Assembly (NCBI GenBank): GCA_017860765.1
Contig: JAGDMY010000017.1
Coordinates: forward strand, 1-11,081
Direction: 5' to 3'
Source: Chloroflexota bacterium
GTDB taxonomy: Bacteria > Chloroflexota > Dehalococcoidia > Dehalococcoidales > UBA3254
DNA length: 11,081 nt
In this document: in pieces, positions 1-6,327 of the stretch
Layout of the letters: the number at the start of each line of letters is the position of its first letter
How positions within the stretch are numbered: the first letter of the stretch is position 1
Notes under the pieces: model-generated
What the model saw: the letters and a program-made list of their open reading frames with translations, nothing else
Database searches by the model: none
Told to the model about the DNA's origin: nothing
Translations under genes and position numbers: made by a program

Positions 1-1
1 G

Positions 2-142
2 TATACTTTAAATCTGGATAGCGAAATCAGGAAAATTGTGCGCCAGGGCGAGTTTGTAGATATGCGTCATCTTCTGGATACCACCCGCATAACGCGGGCC
101 ATAATCGGTGTGTCCTATATCTCTAATATTAGAGTTGAGTGA
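2..142 (+). CDS. C-terminal fragment of an unidentified protein (cut by window edge)
   Basis: An open frame runs from the left edge for 46 codons to a TGA at 140-142. The peptide contains EIRKIVRQGEFVDMRHLL and ends SNIRVE. It is a mixed, helix-compatible sequence with balanced charge, which is why I think it may be a real C-terminus. The other two plus frames are closed within the first few codons. The segment EIRKIVRQG faintly recalls the C-terminal region of type II/IV secretion ATPases, but that is only an impression. It converges on the lipoprotein gene, whose stop is 81 nt further on, and no terminator hairpin is visible between them. The family is not recognised, and a random open frame of this size is possible. 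Confidence 0.35.
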   Translation, partial: YTLNLDSEIRKIVRQGEFVDMRHLLDTTRITRAIIGVSYISNIRVE

Positions 143-223
143 GACAGAAAGTCAGAATCTTAAATCGCATCTGCCACGCCCTTTAAGGAGATTAAATGGA
201 TTTATACAGCGAATTATGACAGA

Positions 224-730
224 TCAAAACTCTTTTATTTTTGCATCCGGCAGGGGACGGCCGTTTTCCAATAAGCCTATCGAACTAAACTCGCAGTTAT
301 CGATCAACGCGGTAATATGACAATTGCAGCTCCAGCTGGCATTTTGCTCGGTTACTTTGGATGAGTAATAGACCTGTAGTTGTTTGTCTTTCAGAGTAAT
401 TTTCTCGATGCCGAACTCATGAATGTCATTCCCCTGATAAATGATAGAGAAAACAAACCCGCTTTTCATTTTTTCTTCGCTAATTAGTTTTGACTTGTCC
501 ATGCCCATTACGGACGCCACCCCAAACAGCGAGTCAAAGGAAGAATAACTTCGGATTAAAACATACGATGGGTTTGTTTCCCCTTTGTAGGTATTCTTGA
601 CAAAATGGTTAGCAGAAATCGAGAAGCCTACATTATTTTCCGGGACGCTCCCCGTCGCTGGAGGCGAGCTCCCACAGGAGACTGCGAAGACCAGTAGCAG
701 GACAATTAATATGGCCGAAATTAACTTCAT
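224..730 (-). CDS. Putative lipoprotein of unknown function
   Basis: This encodes 168 residues. The chosen start (ATG at 728-730) has an AGGAGGG ribosome binding site 5-6 nt upstream and gives a clean lipoprotein signal: MKL, then a hydrophobic stretch ISAILIVLLLVFAV, then the lipobox AVSC with the lipidated Cys at residue 19. The frame is open 45 codons further upstream, but that extension lacks a good ribosome site and would bury the signal peptide. The mature part begins with a Ser/Pro-rich linker (residues 20-31). A mixed alpha/beta domain follows, with the segment YVLIRSYSSFDSLFG at about 56-70. Three cysteines (135, 137 and 146) sit in a CNC...C arrangement near the C-terminus and could form a disulfide or bind a metal. 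The product is probably anchored on the outside of the cytoplasmic membrane. I do not recognise the domain. It is preceded by its own extended -10 promoter and appears monocistronic. Confidence 0.75.
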   Translation of the reverse strand: MKLISAILIVLLLVFAVSCGSSPPATGSVPENNVGFSISANHFVKNTYKGETNPSYVLIRSYSSFDSLFGVASVMGMDKSKLISEEKMKSGFVFSIIYQGNDIHEFGIEKITLKDKQLQVYYSSKVTEQNASWSCNCHITALIDNCEFSSIGLLENGRPLPDAKIKEF

Positions 731-770
731 ACTATCCCTCCTTCTGCTATCATTCTCTTGACCTGCCCCC

Positions 771-779
771 AGTATACCA
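771..779 (-). promoter_or_regulatory. Extended -10 promoter of the lipoprotein gene
   Basis: On the minus strand this reads TGGTATACT, an extended -10 element (TGn plus TATACT). It lies 40 nt before the chosen ATG at 730, which gives a 5' leader of roughly 34 nt. No good -35 hexamer is present, as expected for an extended -10 promoter. Its placement supports the 730 start over the longer frame. Confidence 0.45.
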
Positions 780-891
780 TTTCTTAACTGGTTGCCATAG
801 TGTATGAGGTCAGCCCGGGGGTTAGTTACTACAATATTTGTCTCAGCGCTATTGACCGGCACCAAACCAGAACCCGGTCCAAGCCTCTTAG

Positions 892-1653
892 CTACGAAAT
901 CGTTTTCAAAAAATCGTTGACCGCATGATTGAAGGCATCTGGCTGGTCGATATTTGACAGATGGGCGGCACCTGGGATCACCACTAGCTTTGCGCCCCTA
1001 ATTCCATCACGCATTAATTCTGCTTCCCGGGGCGGAATTAGTATATCCTCCGAGCCGGTGATGATAAGGGTCGGCACAGAAATTTGCGCCAGTGCTGGCA
1101 TCGCATCGGGGCGGTCTCGCATCGCCAGAAGAGCGGGAACCACACCCACGACGGGCTGGCAGGACAACATCGAGCCCACACTTTTGGCAATCTCCGGTCG
1201 TTCCCTCGTCGTTTTCGGTGTGAGCATTTTGGGCATTAGTTTTTCGGCAAGTGCCGGCACACCCTGCGCCTTAACGAGTGCCGCGTTGTCGTCTCGACCT
1301 TTTTTCCCTTCGGCGGAATCCGGACCAGCTTTGGTATTTGCTAGAATTAAAGCGCGGACGTACTGCGGATATTTTCGATAAAATGCCAGCGTGATATATC
1401 CTCCCATCGACAGCCCGGCAATGACAGCATTTTTTATGTTGAGCGCATCTAGAACCACGCGCATATCTTCTGCGTAGGTGTCTATCGTCACCGCACGGCT
1501 TACCATCGGCGATTTGCCAAAGCCGCACAAATCTGGAGCAATTGTGCGCGCCTTGATGCCGCGCAGTTGAGCGATCCACGATGTACGGTCGAGCAGAAAG
1601 CCGTGAATCAGCAGCAGCGGGATACTTCCGTTATTACTCTCGTCGTATTCCAT
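892..1653 (-). CDS. Alpha/beta-hydrolase fold protein (PcaD/esterase-like)
   Basis: This 253-residue protein is the normal size for a single-domain alpha/beta hydrolase. The oxyanion-hole motif HGF is at 17-19. The nucleophile elbow GLSMGG places the catalytic Ser at 82. The acid is probably Asp203 in TGSEDILIPP, and the catalytic His is 231 in GAAHLSNIDQP. With GFGKS after strand 4, this is the pattern of 3-oxoadipate enol-lactonase (PcaD), carboxylesterase and haloperoxidase-like subfamilies. It has no signal peptide, so it is cytoplasmic. It hydrolyses an ester, lactone or C-C bond; the substrate cannot be read from the sequence and no other aromatic-degradation genes are nearby, so the name PcaD is not justified. 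The start has a weak AAGGGA site. It follows the ferredoxin gene after 76 nt, with a candidate promoter of its own in that gap. Confidence 0.88.
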   Translation of the reverse strand: MEYDESNNGSIPLLLIHGFLLDRTSWIAQLRGIKARTIAPDLCGFGKSPMVSRAVTIDTYAEDMRVVLDALNIKNAVIAGLSMGGYITLAFYRKYPQYVRALILANTKAGPDSAEGKKGRDDNAALVKAQGVPALAEKLMPKMLTPKTTRERPEIAKSVGSMLSCQPVVGVVPALLAMRDRPDAMPALAQISVPTLIITGSEDILIPPREAELMRDGIRGAKLVVIPGAAHLSNIDQPDAFNHAVNDFLKTIS

Positions 1654-1687
1654 TTCTGATCCCTTGTGGCATTAACCAATTGTTTTG

Positions 1688-1696
1688 AGTATAGCA
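1688..1696 (-). promoter_or_regulatory. Extended -10 promoter candidate for the hydrolase
   Basis: The minus strand reads TGCTATACT, 34 nt before the hydrolase ATG at 1653. The -35 region (TTTCGC at 17-nt spacing) is poor. The element fits the extended -10 form seen before several genes here. The hydrolase could also be read through from the ferredoxin gene, since no terminator is visible in the 76-nt gap. Confidence 0.35.
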
Positions 1697-1729
1697 CGGC
1701 GTATGAAAAAGCGAAATGCCCCAAAGAGT

Positions 1730-2206
1730 TCAGTTCTTCTTCCTGCCAGCCTTGCGAGAGATCTCTTTTTTATCTCCAAAATATATACAACGGCTGGGAC
1801 AGGCAGCGACACAGGCCGGCTTTAAACCCTGGTCCAACCTCTCTACACAAAGATCGCACTTATAAGCTGCCTTCTTTATCTCATCAAATTGCATCATTCC
1901 GAAAGTGCAGTCTTTGGCGCACAGCTTGCAGGCGTCACAGAGCTCCGGGGAGATGACGGTAATTCCATCCGGCCTGGTAGTTATGGCGCCTTTAGGGCAG
2001 TGCTCGACGCACCGGGCAGGCGCACAATGCCTGCAATGTTCCACCTCGTATCTGAGCTGCAGCTTGCCCTCAATCAGGCGCGGGCCGTTGGAGCCTACTC
2101 TGATCAATCTCGGCCCGACAGGCAGATTATGCTCCTGCTTGCAGGCAACCTCACAGGCATAACAACCGACGCAATCCCGGGTATCCACAAATATGGCATA
2201 TTTCAT
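1730..2206 (-). CDS. Four-cluster [4Fe-4S] ferredoxin subunit of a DMSO-reductase-family enzyme
   Basis: This 158-residue iron-sulfur protein is of the DmsB/PhsB/HycB type. It carries electrons between the molybdopterin subunit and a cytoplasmic partner. Sixteen cysteines form four groups: C12-C15-C18-C22; C58-C61-C66-C70; C90-C93-C96-C100; and C117-C120-C132-C136. These are full ligand sets for four cubane clusters, with ligands exchanged between the two halves of the fold in this family. Cys140 is extra. The start is the ATG at 2204-2206, which overlaps the stop of the catalytic subunit as ATGA. A GAGGAG ribosome site lies 8 nt upstream inside that gene, which indicates translational coupling. 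There is no Tat or Sec signal and no hydrophobic anchor, so it is cytoplasmic. The C-terminus is Lys/Arg-rich (RKAGRKKN). No NrfD- or DmsC-type membrane subunit follows. Confidence 0.93.
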   Translation of the reverse strand: MKYAIFVDTRDCVGCYACEVACKQEHNLPVGPRLIRVGSNGPRLIEGKLQLRYEVEHCRHCAPARCVEHCPKGAITTRPDGITVISPELCDACKLCAKDCTFGMMQFDEIKKAAYKCDLCVERLDQGLKPACVAACPSRCIYFGDKKEISRKAGRKKN

Positions 2207-4314
2207 TTCTTTTGCTCCTCTTGCTCTGATGGGTAAATCCTGCACATCAAAACCCTTAGATTGGTAGCGCCCATCGCCGCATCATATCCTTGGGGGTCAT
2301 TGCTGGTCAGAATATTGATATTTGAATCATTCCATCCATGGTCAGGTGTTCTTTTTTCCGGAAACCACCAGCCAAACTGAGCCGCCACTACCCTGGGATC
2401 AAGTGTTGCGGTGAGTTTAGCCCTTTGTTTAATTCTGCCCCTGGGGCTCTCAATATAAATCCATTGCCCGTCCTTAATGCCAAGTTTGGACGCTACCTCC
2501 GGATGTATTTCAACAATGGGATCCGGATTTAACTCCCTCAACCAGGGTATCATGCGGTGTTCAGAGGCAAAGAATACTGGCGACCTGGCTCCGGTTATCA
2601 GAATATAGGGGTATTTTTCAACCATTTCCGGAGTGCTTATCGGGCTTTCCGGTGTTTCGTGATAGTCCGGCAGGGGGTCATACCCCCACTTCTCCATCAT
2701 GGTTGAGGAAAGCTCCACCTTTCCGGTGGGGGTGGCAAATCCTTCAGTTTTATATTTGCGGTATTTTTGATTAACCTTGTAATATTCCAGCCGCCTGAAC
2801 TCCTGCCAGCTAAGCCCCAGTGGTTCAAGTATAAAGTCCAGGTTCCCCTCGACCGTGCCGTGCCAGTAGGCCTCCTGTCCCAGTCTTTTTCCCAGCTCCA
2901 TGAACATCTCATGGTCCGAGCGGCATTCCCCGATCTGCACGATCTTTGTCCGGGGGTACAGGTAGTTCTGTCGTTTCCAGTAGTCACCGATATCTTCCAT
3001 TTCCAGGAAAGTTGCCGCTGGCAAAATGATGTCTGCCAGCTCCGCAGTCGGCGTCAAAAAGAAATCGGCCACCACCATGAATTCAACCTGCCTCAACGCG
3101 CGATAAACCTCGTTGGAATTGTCCCGGGTTATTACCGGATTAGTGCCATGAAGCTGCACCGCTTTAACGGGATAGGGTTTGCCGGTTAAAATCGCGTCCC
3201 AGACCCCCTTGGGAGTAATCACAGCTATCCTATCTGCTAACTTAAAAGTGCTGCCTCCGAGCCGTTTTGCCCTTTGTTCCGCAGGCAACTCCCGGTGCAT
3301 GGCAAATTTGCTGACGGGCAGCCAGGGCGCCGAGGCAGGAATGACGTTGCCTCCCGGTACATCGAGATTCCCGGTGATTGCCATCAGGGCAACCAGAGCG
3401 CGGACACTGTCCGTACAGTTAATGTTCTGTTCGATGGCGCATCCCCACTGGATGCCGGCCGGTTTGGTCTGCGCATATAGCCGGGCGGCCTTGACTATTT
3501 TATCTGCTGGAATCCAGGTGATTTCCTCCACCCTCTTCAGAGGGAATTCCTGAACTCGTTTGACAAAATCATCCCAGCCGTGGACATACGATTTAACGAA
3601 TTGTCTGTCGTATAGCTCTTCATTGATGATGACGTTGGCCATACCCAGTGCCAGGGCGACATCGGTGCCCGGTCTGAGTTGCAGCCAGACATCCGCCCGC
3701 CCTGCCAGATACGTCAGCCTGGGATCAACTACAATTAGTTTCGCTCCCCTGGCCAAAACATAGCTGAGATTCTCACCGGTATATTCATCGCCGTTGCTGA
3801 TGACAACATTATTTCCCCAGACCATTACGCACTTGGGCTTGTTTTCATAGTCGCACAAAGTAAGCTTCCCGCAGGTGATACCGCTGGTGGCAATTCTGGG
3901 TCCATAGCACATATGTCCCGCAGTAAGAACGTTGGGGGTCCCCAGGAGGTTGGCAAAACGATATAGAAATCCTTCATAGTTGCGCCCCGTGCCGTATCCC
4001 AGGACTATGGCTTCGGGTCCATATTCTTTTACAATCGCTTTGTACTTTTCGGCAATGATGTCTAATGCCTCATCCCATGAGATACGCTGCCACTTGCCTT
4101 CTCCCTTTGCCCCGGCCCGCTTAAGAGGATATTTAACCCGGTCAGGGTGATAGACCAGTTGAGGCACAGCGAGACCTTTGCTGCAAATAGCACCGTAGTT
4201 GGTAGGGAAATCCGGATTACCCTCGACCTTGGTTATGACTCCATCTTTAACGTGGACCAGGACGCCGCATCCACCATGGCAAACCCGGCAATTGCTCTTT
4301 ATTACCTGTTCCAT
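2203..4314 (-). CDS. Mo/W-bis-molybdopterin oxidoreductase, catalytic subunit (DMSO reductase superfamily)
   Basis: This is a 703-residue catalytic subunit, full length for the family. Residues 9, 12, 16 and 44 form the N-terminal [4Fe-4S] motif (CRVCHGGC ... CSKG), with the conserved Lys46 between cluster and pterin. The metal ligand is predicted to be Cys135 in GHMCYGPR. Nucleotide-binding elements of the pterin domains include KLIVVDPR at about 191-198. The C-terminal molydopterin-binding domain covers roughly 580-700. There is no twin-arginine signal; the protein starts directly with the cluster domain, so the enzyme is cytoplasmic. The segments YPLKRAG, ISWDEALD, KPYPVKA, TPTAELAD and YDPLPDYHE recall, from memory, the acetylene hydratase/thiosulfate reductase branch. 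However, the residue after Cys12 is His, not the Asp of acetylene hydratase, and the ligand Cys is followed by Tyr, not the His of formate dehydrogenases. The substrate is therefore open. The start has GGAG 8 nt upstream. The gene is preceded by a structured leader with a terminator. Confidence 0.92.
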   Translation of the reverse strand: MEQVIKSNCRVCHGGCGVLVHVKDGVITKVEGNPDFPTNYGAICSKGLAVPQLVYHPDRVKYPLKRAGAKGEGKWQRISWDEALDIIAEKYKAIVKEYGPEAIVLGYGTGRNYEGFLYRFANLLGTPNVLTAGHMCYGPRIATSGITCGKLTLCDYENKPKCVMVWGNNVVISNGDEYTGENLSYVLARGAKLIVVDPRLTYLAGRADVWLQLRPGTDVALALGMANVIINEELYDRQFVKSYVHGWDDFVKRVQEFPLKRVEEITWIPADKIVKAARLYAQTKPAGIQWGCAIEQNINCTDSVRALVALMAITGNLDVPGGNVIPASAPWLPVSKFAMHRELPAEQRAKRLGGSTFKLADRIAVITPKGVWDAILTGKPYPVKAVQLHGTNPVITRDNSNEVYRALRQVEFMVVADFFLTPTAELADIILPAATFLEMEDIGDYWKRQNYLYPRTKIVQIGECRSDHEMFMELGKRLGQEAYWHGTVEGNLDFILEPLGLSWQEFRRLEYYKVNQKYRKYKTEGFATPTGKVELSSTMMEKWGYDPLPDYHETPESPISTPEMVEKYPYILITGARSPVFFASEHRMIPWLRELNPDPIVEIHPEVASKLGIKDGQWIYIESPRGRIKQRAKLTATLDPRVVAAQFGWWFPEKRTPDHGWNDSNINILTSNDPQGYDAAMGATNLRVLMCRIYPSEQEEQKK

Positions 4315-4392
4315 TTTATCAGCTCCACACTCCCTTCCGATTCGATAAATATTTATTCACTTAGAGTTTTTTCTCCTTAAACCACTGGAACA

Positions 4393-4428
4393 TAAAAAAT
4401 TAGAACCCTCCGTGCGGAGGGTTCTAAT
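4393..4428 (-). terminator. Intrinsic terminator inside the leader of the Mo/W oxidoreductase operon
   Basis: Arms 4399-4412 and 4415-4428 are perfect 14-bp inverse complements (core CCCTCCG/CGGAGGG), giving a GC-rich hairpin with a very small loop. On the minus strand it is followed at once by a run of T (4394-4398). It works only in the minus direction, because the plus-strand side has no T-run. It lies about 80 nt before the start codon at 4314 and about 140 nt after the promoter, so it would stop transcription before the gene. That placement is typical of attenuators and riboswitch expression platforms. It is enclosed by a further 7-bp helix, GAACATA with TATGTTC. Confidence 0.8.
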
Positions 4429-4442
4429 CAAGCTTCTATGTT

Positions 4443-4531
4443 CGTCTAATTGAGCTTATTTTTTCACGTCATAGAGCCCCACGCACCACGCTGGGGTCTG
4501 CGGTAGATGTAATAAGTATTATAATTAGACG
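4443..4531 (-). promoter_or_regulatory. Structured leader RNA, candidate riboswitch/attenuator sensor domain
   Basis: On the minus strand, CGTCTAATT (4523-4531) pairs perfectly with AATTAGACG (4443-4451), closing an 89-nt domain. Inside it, CTTATT (4511-4516) pairs with AATAAG (4455-4460). At the centre is a hairpin CCCCA/TGGGG (4477-4481 with 4492-4496) whose loop, GCGTGGTGCG, can add two more pairs. Single-stranded joining segments remain on both sides, including ACATCTACCG and ATGACGTGAAAA. A nested helical domain, then a terminator, then a gene is the layout of a cis-acting riboswitch. I could not match it to the TPP, SAM, cobalamin, FMN, purine, fluoride, THF or Moco consensus as I remember them. 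The pairings are seen directly; the sensing role is inferred. Confidence 0.45.
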
Positions 4532-4570
4532 GTCTGTTCACTATCATTTTTAGTTCCATCAACCGTTTTC

Positions 4571-4599
4571 ATGCTAGCATATTGGAAAAATGTTGTCAA
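4571..4599 (-). promoter_or_regulatory. Promoter of the Mo/W oxidoreductase operon
   Basis: The minus strand has a consensus -35 TTGACA (4594-4599), a 17-nt spacer, and -10 TAGCAT (4571-4576) preceded by TGC, which makes an extended -10. Transcription would start near 4564, giving an untranslated leader of about 250 nt that contains the structured domain and the terminator. This is the best promoter in the window. Confidence 0.65.
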
Positions 4600-4656
4600 T
4601 TTTTGGTCGCCAGGTAAGAGAAACCAGCTATTGGCGCTCAAGCGTAATTAGGGTTT

Positions 4657-4695
4657 AAAAATGGATTGGCTCCGGTTGCCCAATCCGGAGCCAAT
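4657..4695 (-). terminator. Hairpin with T-run, probable minus-strand terminator
   Basis: ATTGGCTCCGG (4665-4675) and CCGGAGCCAAT (4685-4695) are perfect 11-bp inverse complements with a 9-nt loop. On the minus strand the hairpin is followed by CCATTTTT (4657-4664). It lies downstream of the MFS gene and just before the oxidoreductase promoter, where it would insulate the two units. The distance from the MFS stop (about 370 nt) is long. The same hairpin also sits immediately before a strong plus-strand ribosome site, so a plus-strand role is possible. Confidence 0.55.
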
Positions 4696-4712
4696 GACTG
4701 AAAGGAGGTTTT

Positions 4713-4751
4713 ATGAAAAGGTACTCTTCATACCGTCACCTGTCATTTTAA
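4713..4751 (+). CDS. Candidate 12-residue peptide with a strong ribosome binding site
   Basis: The frame ATG...TAA encodes MKRYSSYRHLSF. It is preceded by AAAGGAGG with 4-5 nt spacing, close to an ideal Shine-Dalgarno arrangement, and the 11-bp hairpin at 4665-4695 ends shortly before it. The peptide is basic and aromatic. It could be a leader peptide or a chance start after a purine-rich stretch. No following gene on the plus strand is obviously controlled by it; the next candidate begins at 4902. Confidence 0.25.
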   Translation: MKRYSSYRHLSF

Positions 4752-4901
4752 AGCGTGAACCTTAATGTTCTATTAGAATAAGTTAATAGTTTGATAAGAA
4801 AATACTATCGATTCTCAATTCCGACATGTCAAATATACTGTAATCAGAGGGCAATTAACACTAACCGATCATAAACCCGCCGGAACAGGGAGCTACGGCA
4901 A

Positions 4902-5030
4902 ATGAATAGCTTGAGCATTTCTATAGGAATAATCCTGATTTTGGTTATCCTGCTAATAATGTCATTCCAATTGTCATTCGCTCTGGCCAGGCGATCCATC
5001 TGCAAAGTTATCGCTCTGTTCCGGGAGTGA
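4902..5030 (+). CDS. Putative 42-residue single-pass membrane microprotein
   Basis: The ATG at 4902 has GGAG 9 nt upstream, and the frame encodes 42 residues to a TGA at 5028-5030. Residues 6-28 are a continuous hydrophobic segment (IGIILILVILLIMSF and onward), followed by a basic, amphipathic tail ARRSICKVIALFRE. A membrane helix plus positively charged cytoplasmic tail is a typical small-membrane-protein design and unlikely in random sequence. The C-terminal tail could also mark a truncated form of a longer protein, since the frame resumes after the stop for only six codons. It converges with the MFS gene, whose stop lies 37 nt beyond. The function is unknown. Confidence 0.45.
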   Translation: MNSLSISIGIILILVILLIMSFQLSFALARRSICKVIALFRE

Positions 5031-5067
5031 TCTGCTAAGAAAATAACTTAAAAGGACTGGAAGGCTG

Positions 5068-6297
5068 TCACGGTCTCTCTTTGATAAACCACGCCAGGGG
5101 AATTGCCATACCACACAAAGCCGCCCAAAAGATGAAGGGAGCACCAGGGCCGATACCGGCCAGGCTATTCCCCAGGGGAGGAGCAGCGAAGGCTCCCAAC
5201 ATGCCCATTGCAGACGCCAAACCGACTGCTGTACCACCATATCTGGTACCGACGCTTTTCATCTCGAAAATCAAGGTTGTGCAAATTGGTCCCGCTACAC
5301 TGCGTATAAAGCCGGTTATGATAAGCAGGATAAATAGCCAGTTGCTCTTGACAAATGGCAAAGCTGCCAGGCCGGCCAACATTACCACCACCGTAGCGAT
5401 GAGCACTTTTTTCTTACCTCCCAGTCTGCCCGAAATGAGCATCATAGGAATGGTGCCTATCATTGCTGCCCCATTATGGGCAGTCAGAGCGCCATCGGCT
5501 ACCACGGCTGTCCAACCAATGTTGCGCAGATAGAGAGCCAGATACCCCATGAAACCCGTGCTGGCGCCAAAAATGAACAATTGAATCAGCCCGATAATCC
5601 ACACTTCCTTGATGCGGACTACCTTTAATAAGGTCTGGGTGAAAGGCATGGCTTTGTCATCAGGTGTCGGTAATTGAACCCTCGGTGGATCTTTCCCGGT
5701 TATTAACCACAGGATGCCGAGTATAATGGCCGGAGCACTCAAAAAGAACAGCACGTTTTTCCAGCCACCCAGCCAAGGCGATAATATAGTTGCACTGAGC
5801 ATTGTAGCTATTATCGCGCCTATATACCAGGAAAATTGGATCAGAGCGTTGGTTAGTCCCCAATGCCGCCTGTTAAACCACAGGGCAGTTGTTTTGGGTG
5901 CAACCCCCGCAATCATGGCCGCCGTAATTCCAAATGTGAATACCGTGAGTGCCAGAGTTGTAAAACTGTCGGAAAAACCCCTTAGCGCACTCAGTACTCC
6001 ACCCAGCAAACACACCACGGTCAGGGTGTTTTTAAGTCCGAAACGATCAACCAGCAGTCCTCCCGGCAGACCGATAAAAAACCCCGCCAGAGGGTCCAGC
6101 CCCCAGATGGTGCCGATGGATACCAGGCTCAAGCCCAAATCAGCAGATATCTCATTGAAAAGGACCGGAAGGCACATCCTCTCCACACCGCCCAGAATGC
6201 AATAGGCCAGCATGGACAATGACAAAATATACCACTTATATTTTGGGCTCTCGTTTCTTAGTATCTTCTGACTCCTTTGGTGTAAAGACGCCTGCAT
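5068..6297 (-). CDS. Major facilitator superfamily transporter
   Basis: This 409-residue polytopic protein matches the usual 12-helix MFS size. The first helix begins at about residue 21 (KWYILSLSMLAYCIL). The loop 2-3 signature (motif A) appears as GGLLVDRFGLKN at 79-90. A cytoplasmic central loop after helix 6 runs from about 201 to 225 (GKDPPRV ... DDKAMP), and a second motif-A-like segment, SGRLGGKKK, begins the loop 8-9 region. It should exchange a small solute across the cytoplasmic membrane by a proton- or ion-coupled mechanism. The style resembles carriers for organic anions or nitrate-like anions, but the substrate cannot be told. The AGGAGG ribosome site is 12 nt from the ATG, a little far, and no nearer start exists. 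It stands alone, 216 nt after the hydrolase upstream of it. Confidence 0.9.
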   Translation of the reverse strand: MQASLHQRSQKILRNESPKYKWYILSLSMLAYCILGGVERMCLPVLFNEISADLGLSLVSIGTIWGLDPLAGFFIGLPGGLLVDRFGLKNTLTVVCLLGGVLSALRGFSDSFTTLALTVFTFGITAAMIAGVAPKTTALWFNRRHWGLTNALIQFSWYIGAIIATMLSATILSPWLGGWKNVLFFLSAPAIILGILWLITGKDPPRVQLPTPDDKAMPFTQTLLKVVRIKEVWIIGLIQLFIFGASTGFMGYLALYLRNIGWTAVVADGALTAHNGAAMIGTIPMMLISGRLGGKKKVLIATVVVMLAGLAALPFVKSNWLFILLIITGFIRSVAGPICTTLIFEMKSVGTRYGGTAVGLASAMGMLGAFAAPPLGNSLAGIGPGAPFIFWAALCGMAIPLAWFIKERP

Positions 6298-6327
6298 GAT
6301 TGCCTAACGCCTCCTGCCAGGGGTGGA

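Noticed and set aside
108..320. Plus-strand 70-residue open frame
   Set aside because: It overlaps the tail of the lipoprotein gene in antisense, has no ribosome site and has no protein-like features.
833..876. GACCGG/CCGGTC inverted repeat after the alpha/beta hydrolase as a terminator
   Set aside because: The arms are only 6 bp with a 14-nt loop, and no T-run follows on the minus strand.
929..1381. Long plus-strand open frame inside the alpha/beta hydrolase
   Set aside because: It is antisense to a gene with full catalytic motifs, and its translation is low-complexity Arg/Ser/Ala without a recognisable domain.
2203..4314. Naming the oxidoreductase acetylene hydratase
   Set aside because: The catalytic Asp next to the second cluster Cys is replaced by His13, and the partner ferredoxin indicates an electron-transfer reaction.
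4319..4360. 13-codon GTG frame between the leader terminator and the oxidoreductase start
   Set aside because: Its AAGGAG site is about 11 nt from the GTG, too far for confidence, and the peptide has no regulatory codon run. The 12-bp AT palindrome at 4345-4356 inside it is likely chance.
4387..4442. LexA (SOS) box from GAACAT and ATGTTC
   Set aside because: The two half-sites are separated by about 40 nt, whereas a Gram-positive SOS box needs adjacent half-sites. Here they fit an RNA helix round the terminator.
4443..4531. Purine riboswitch assignment for the leader
   Set aside because: TATAAT and TCTACC segments are present, but the two-hairpin kissing-loop layout and the GACTAT-like 3' core are absent.
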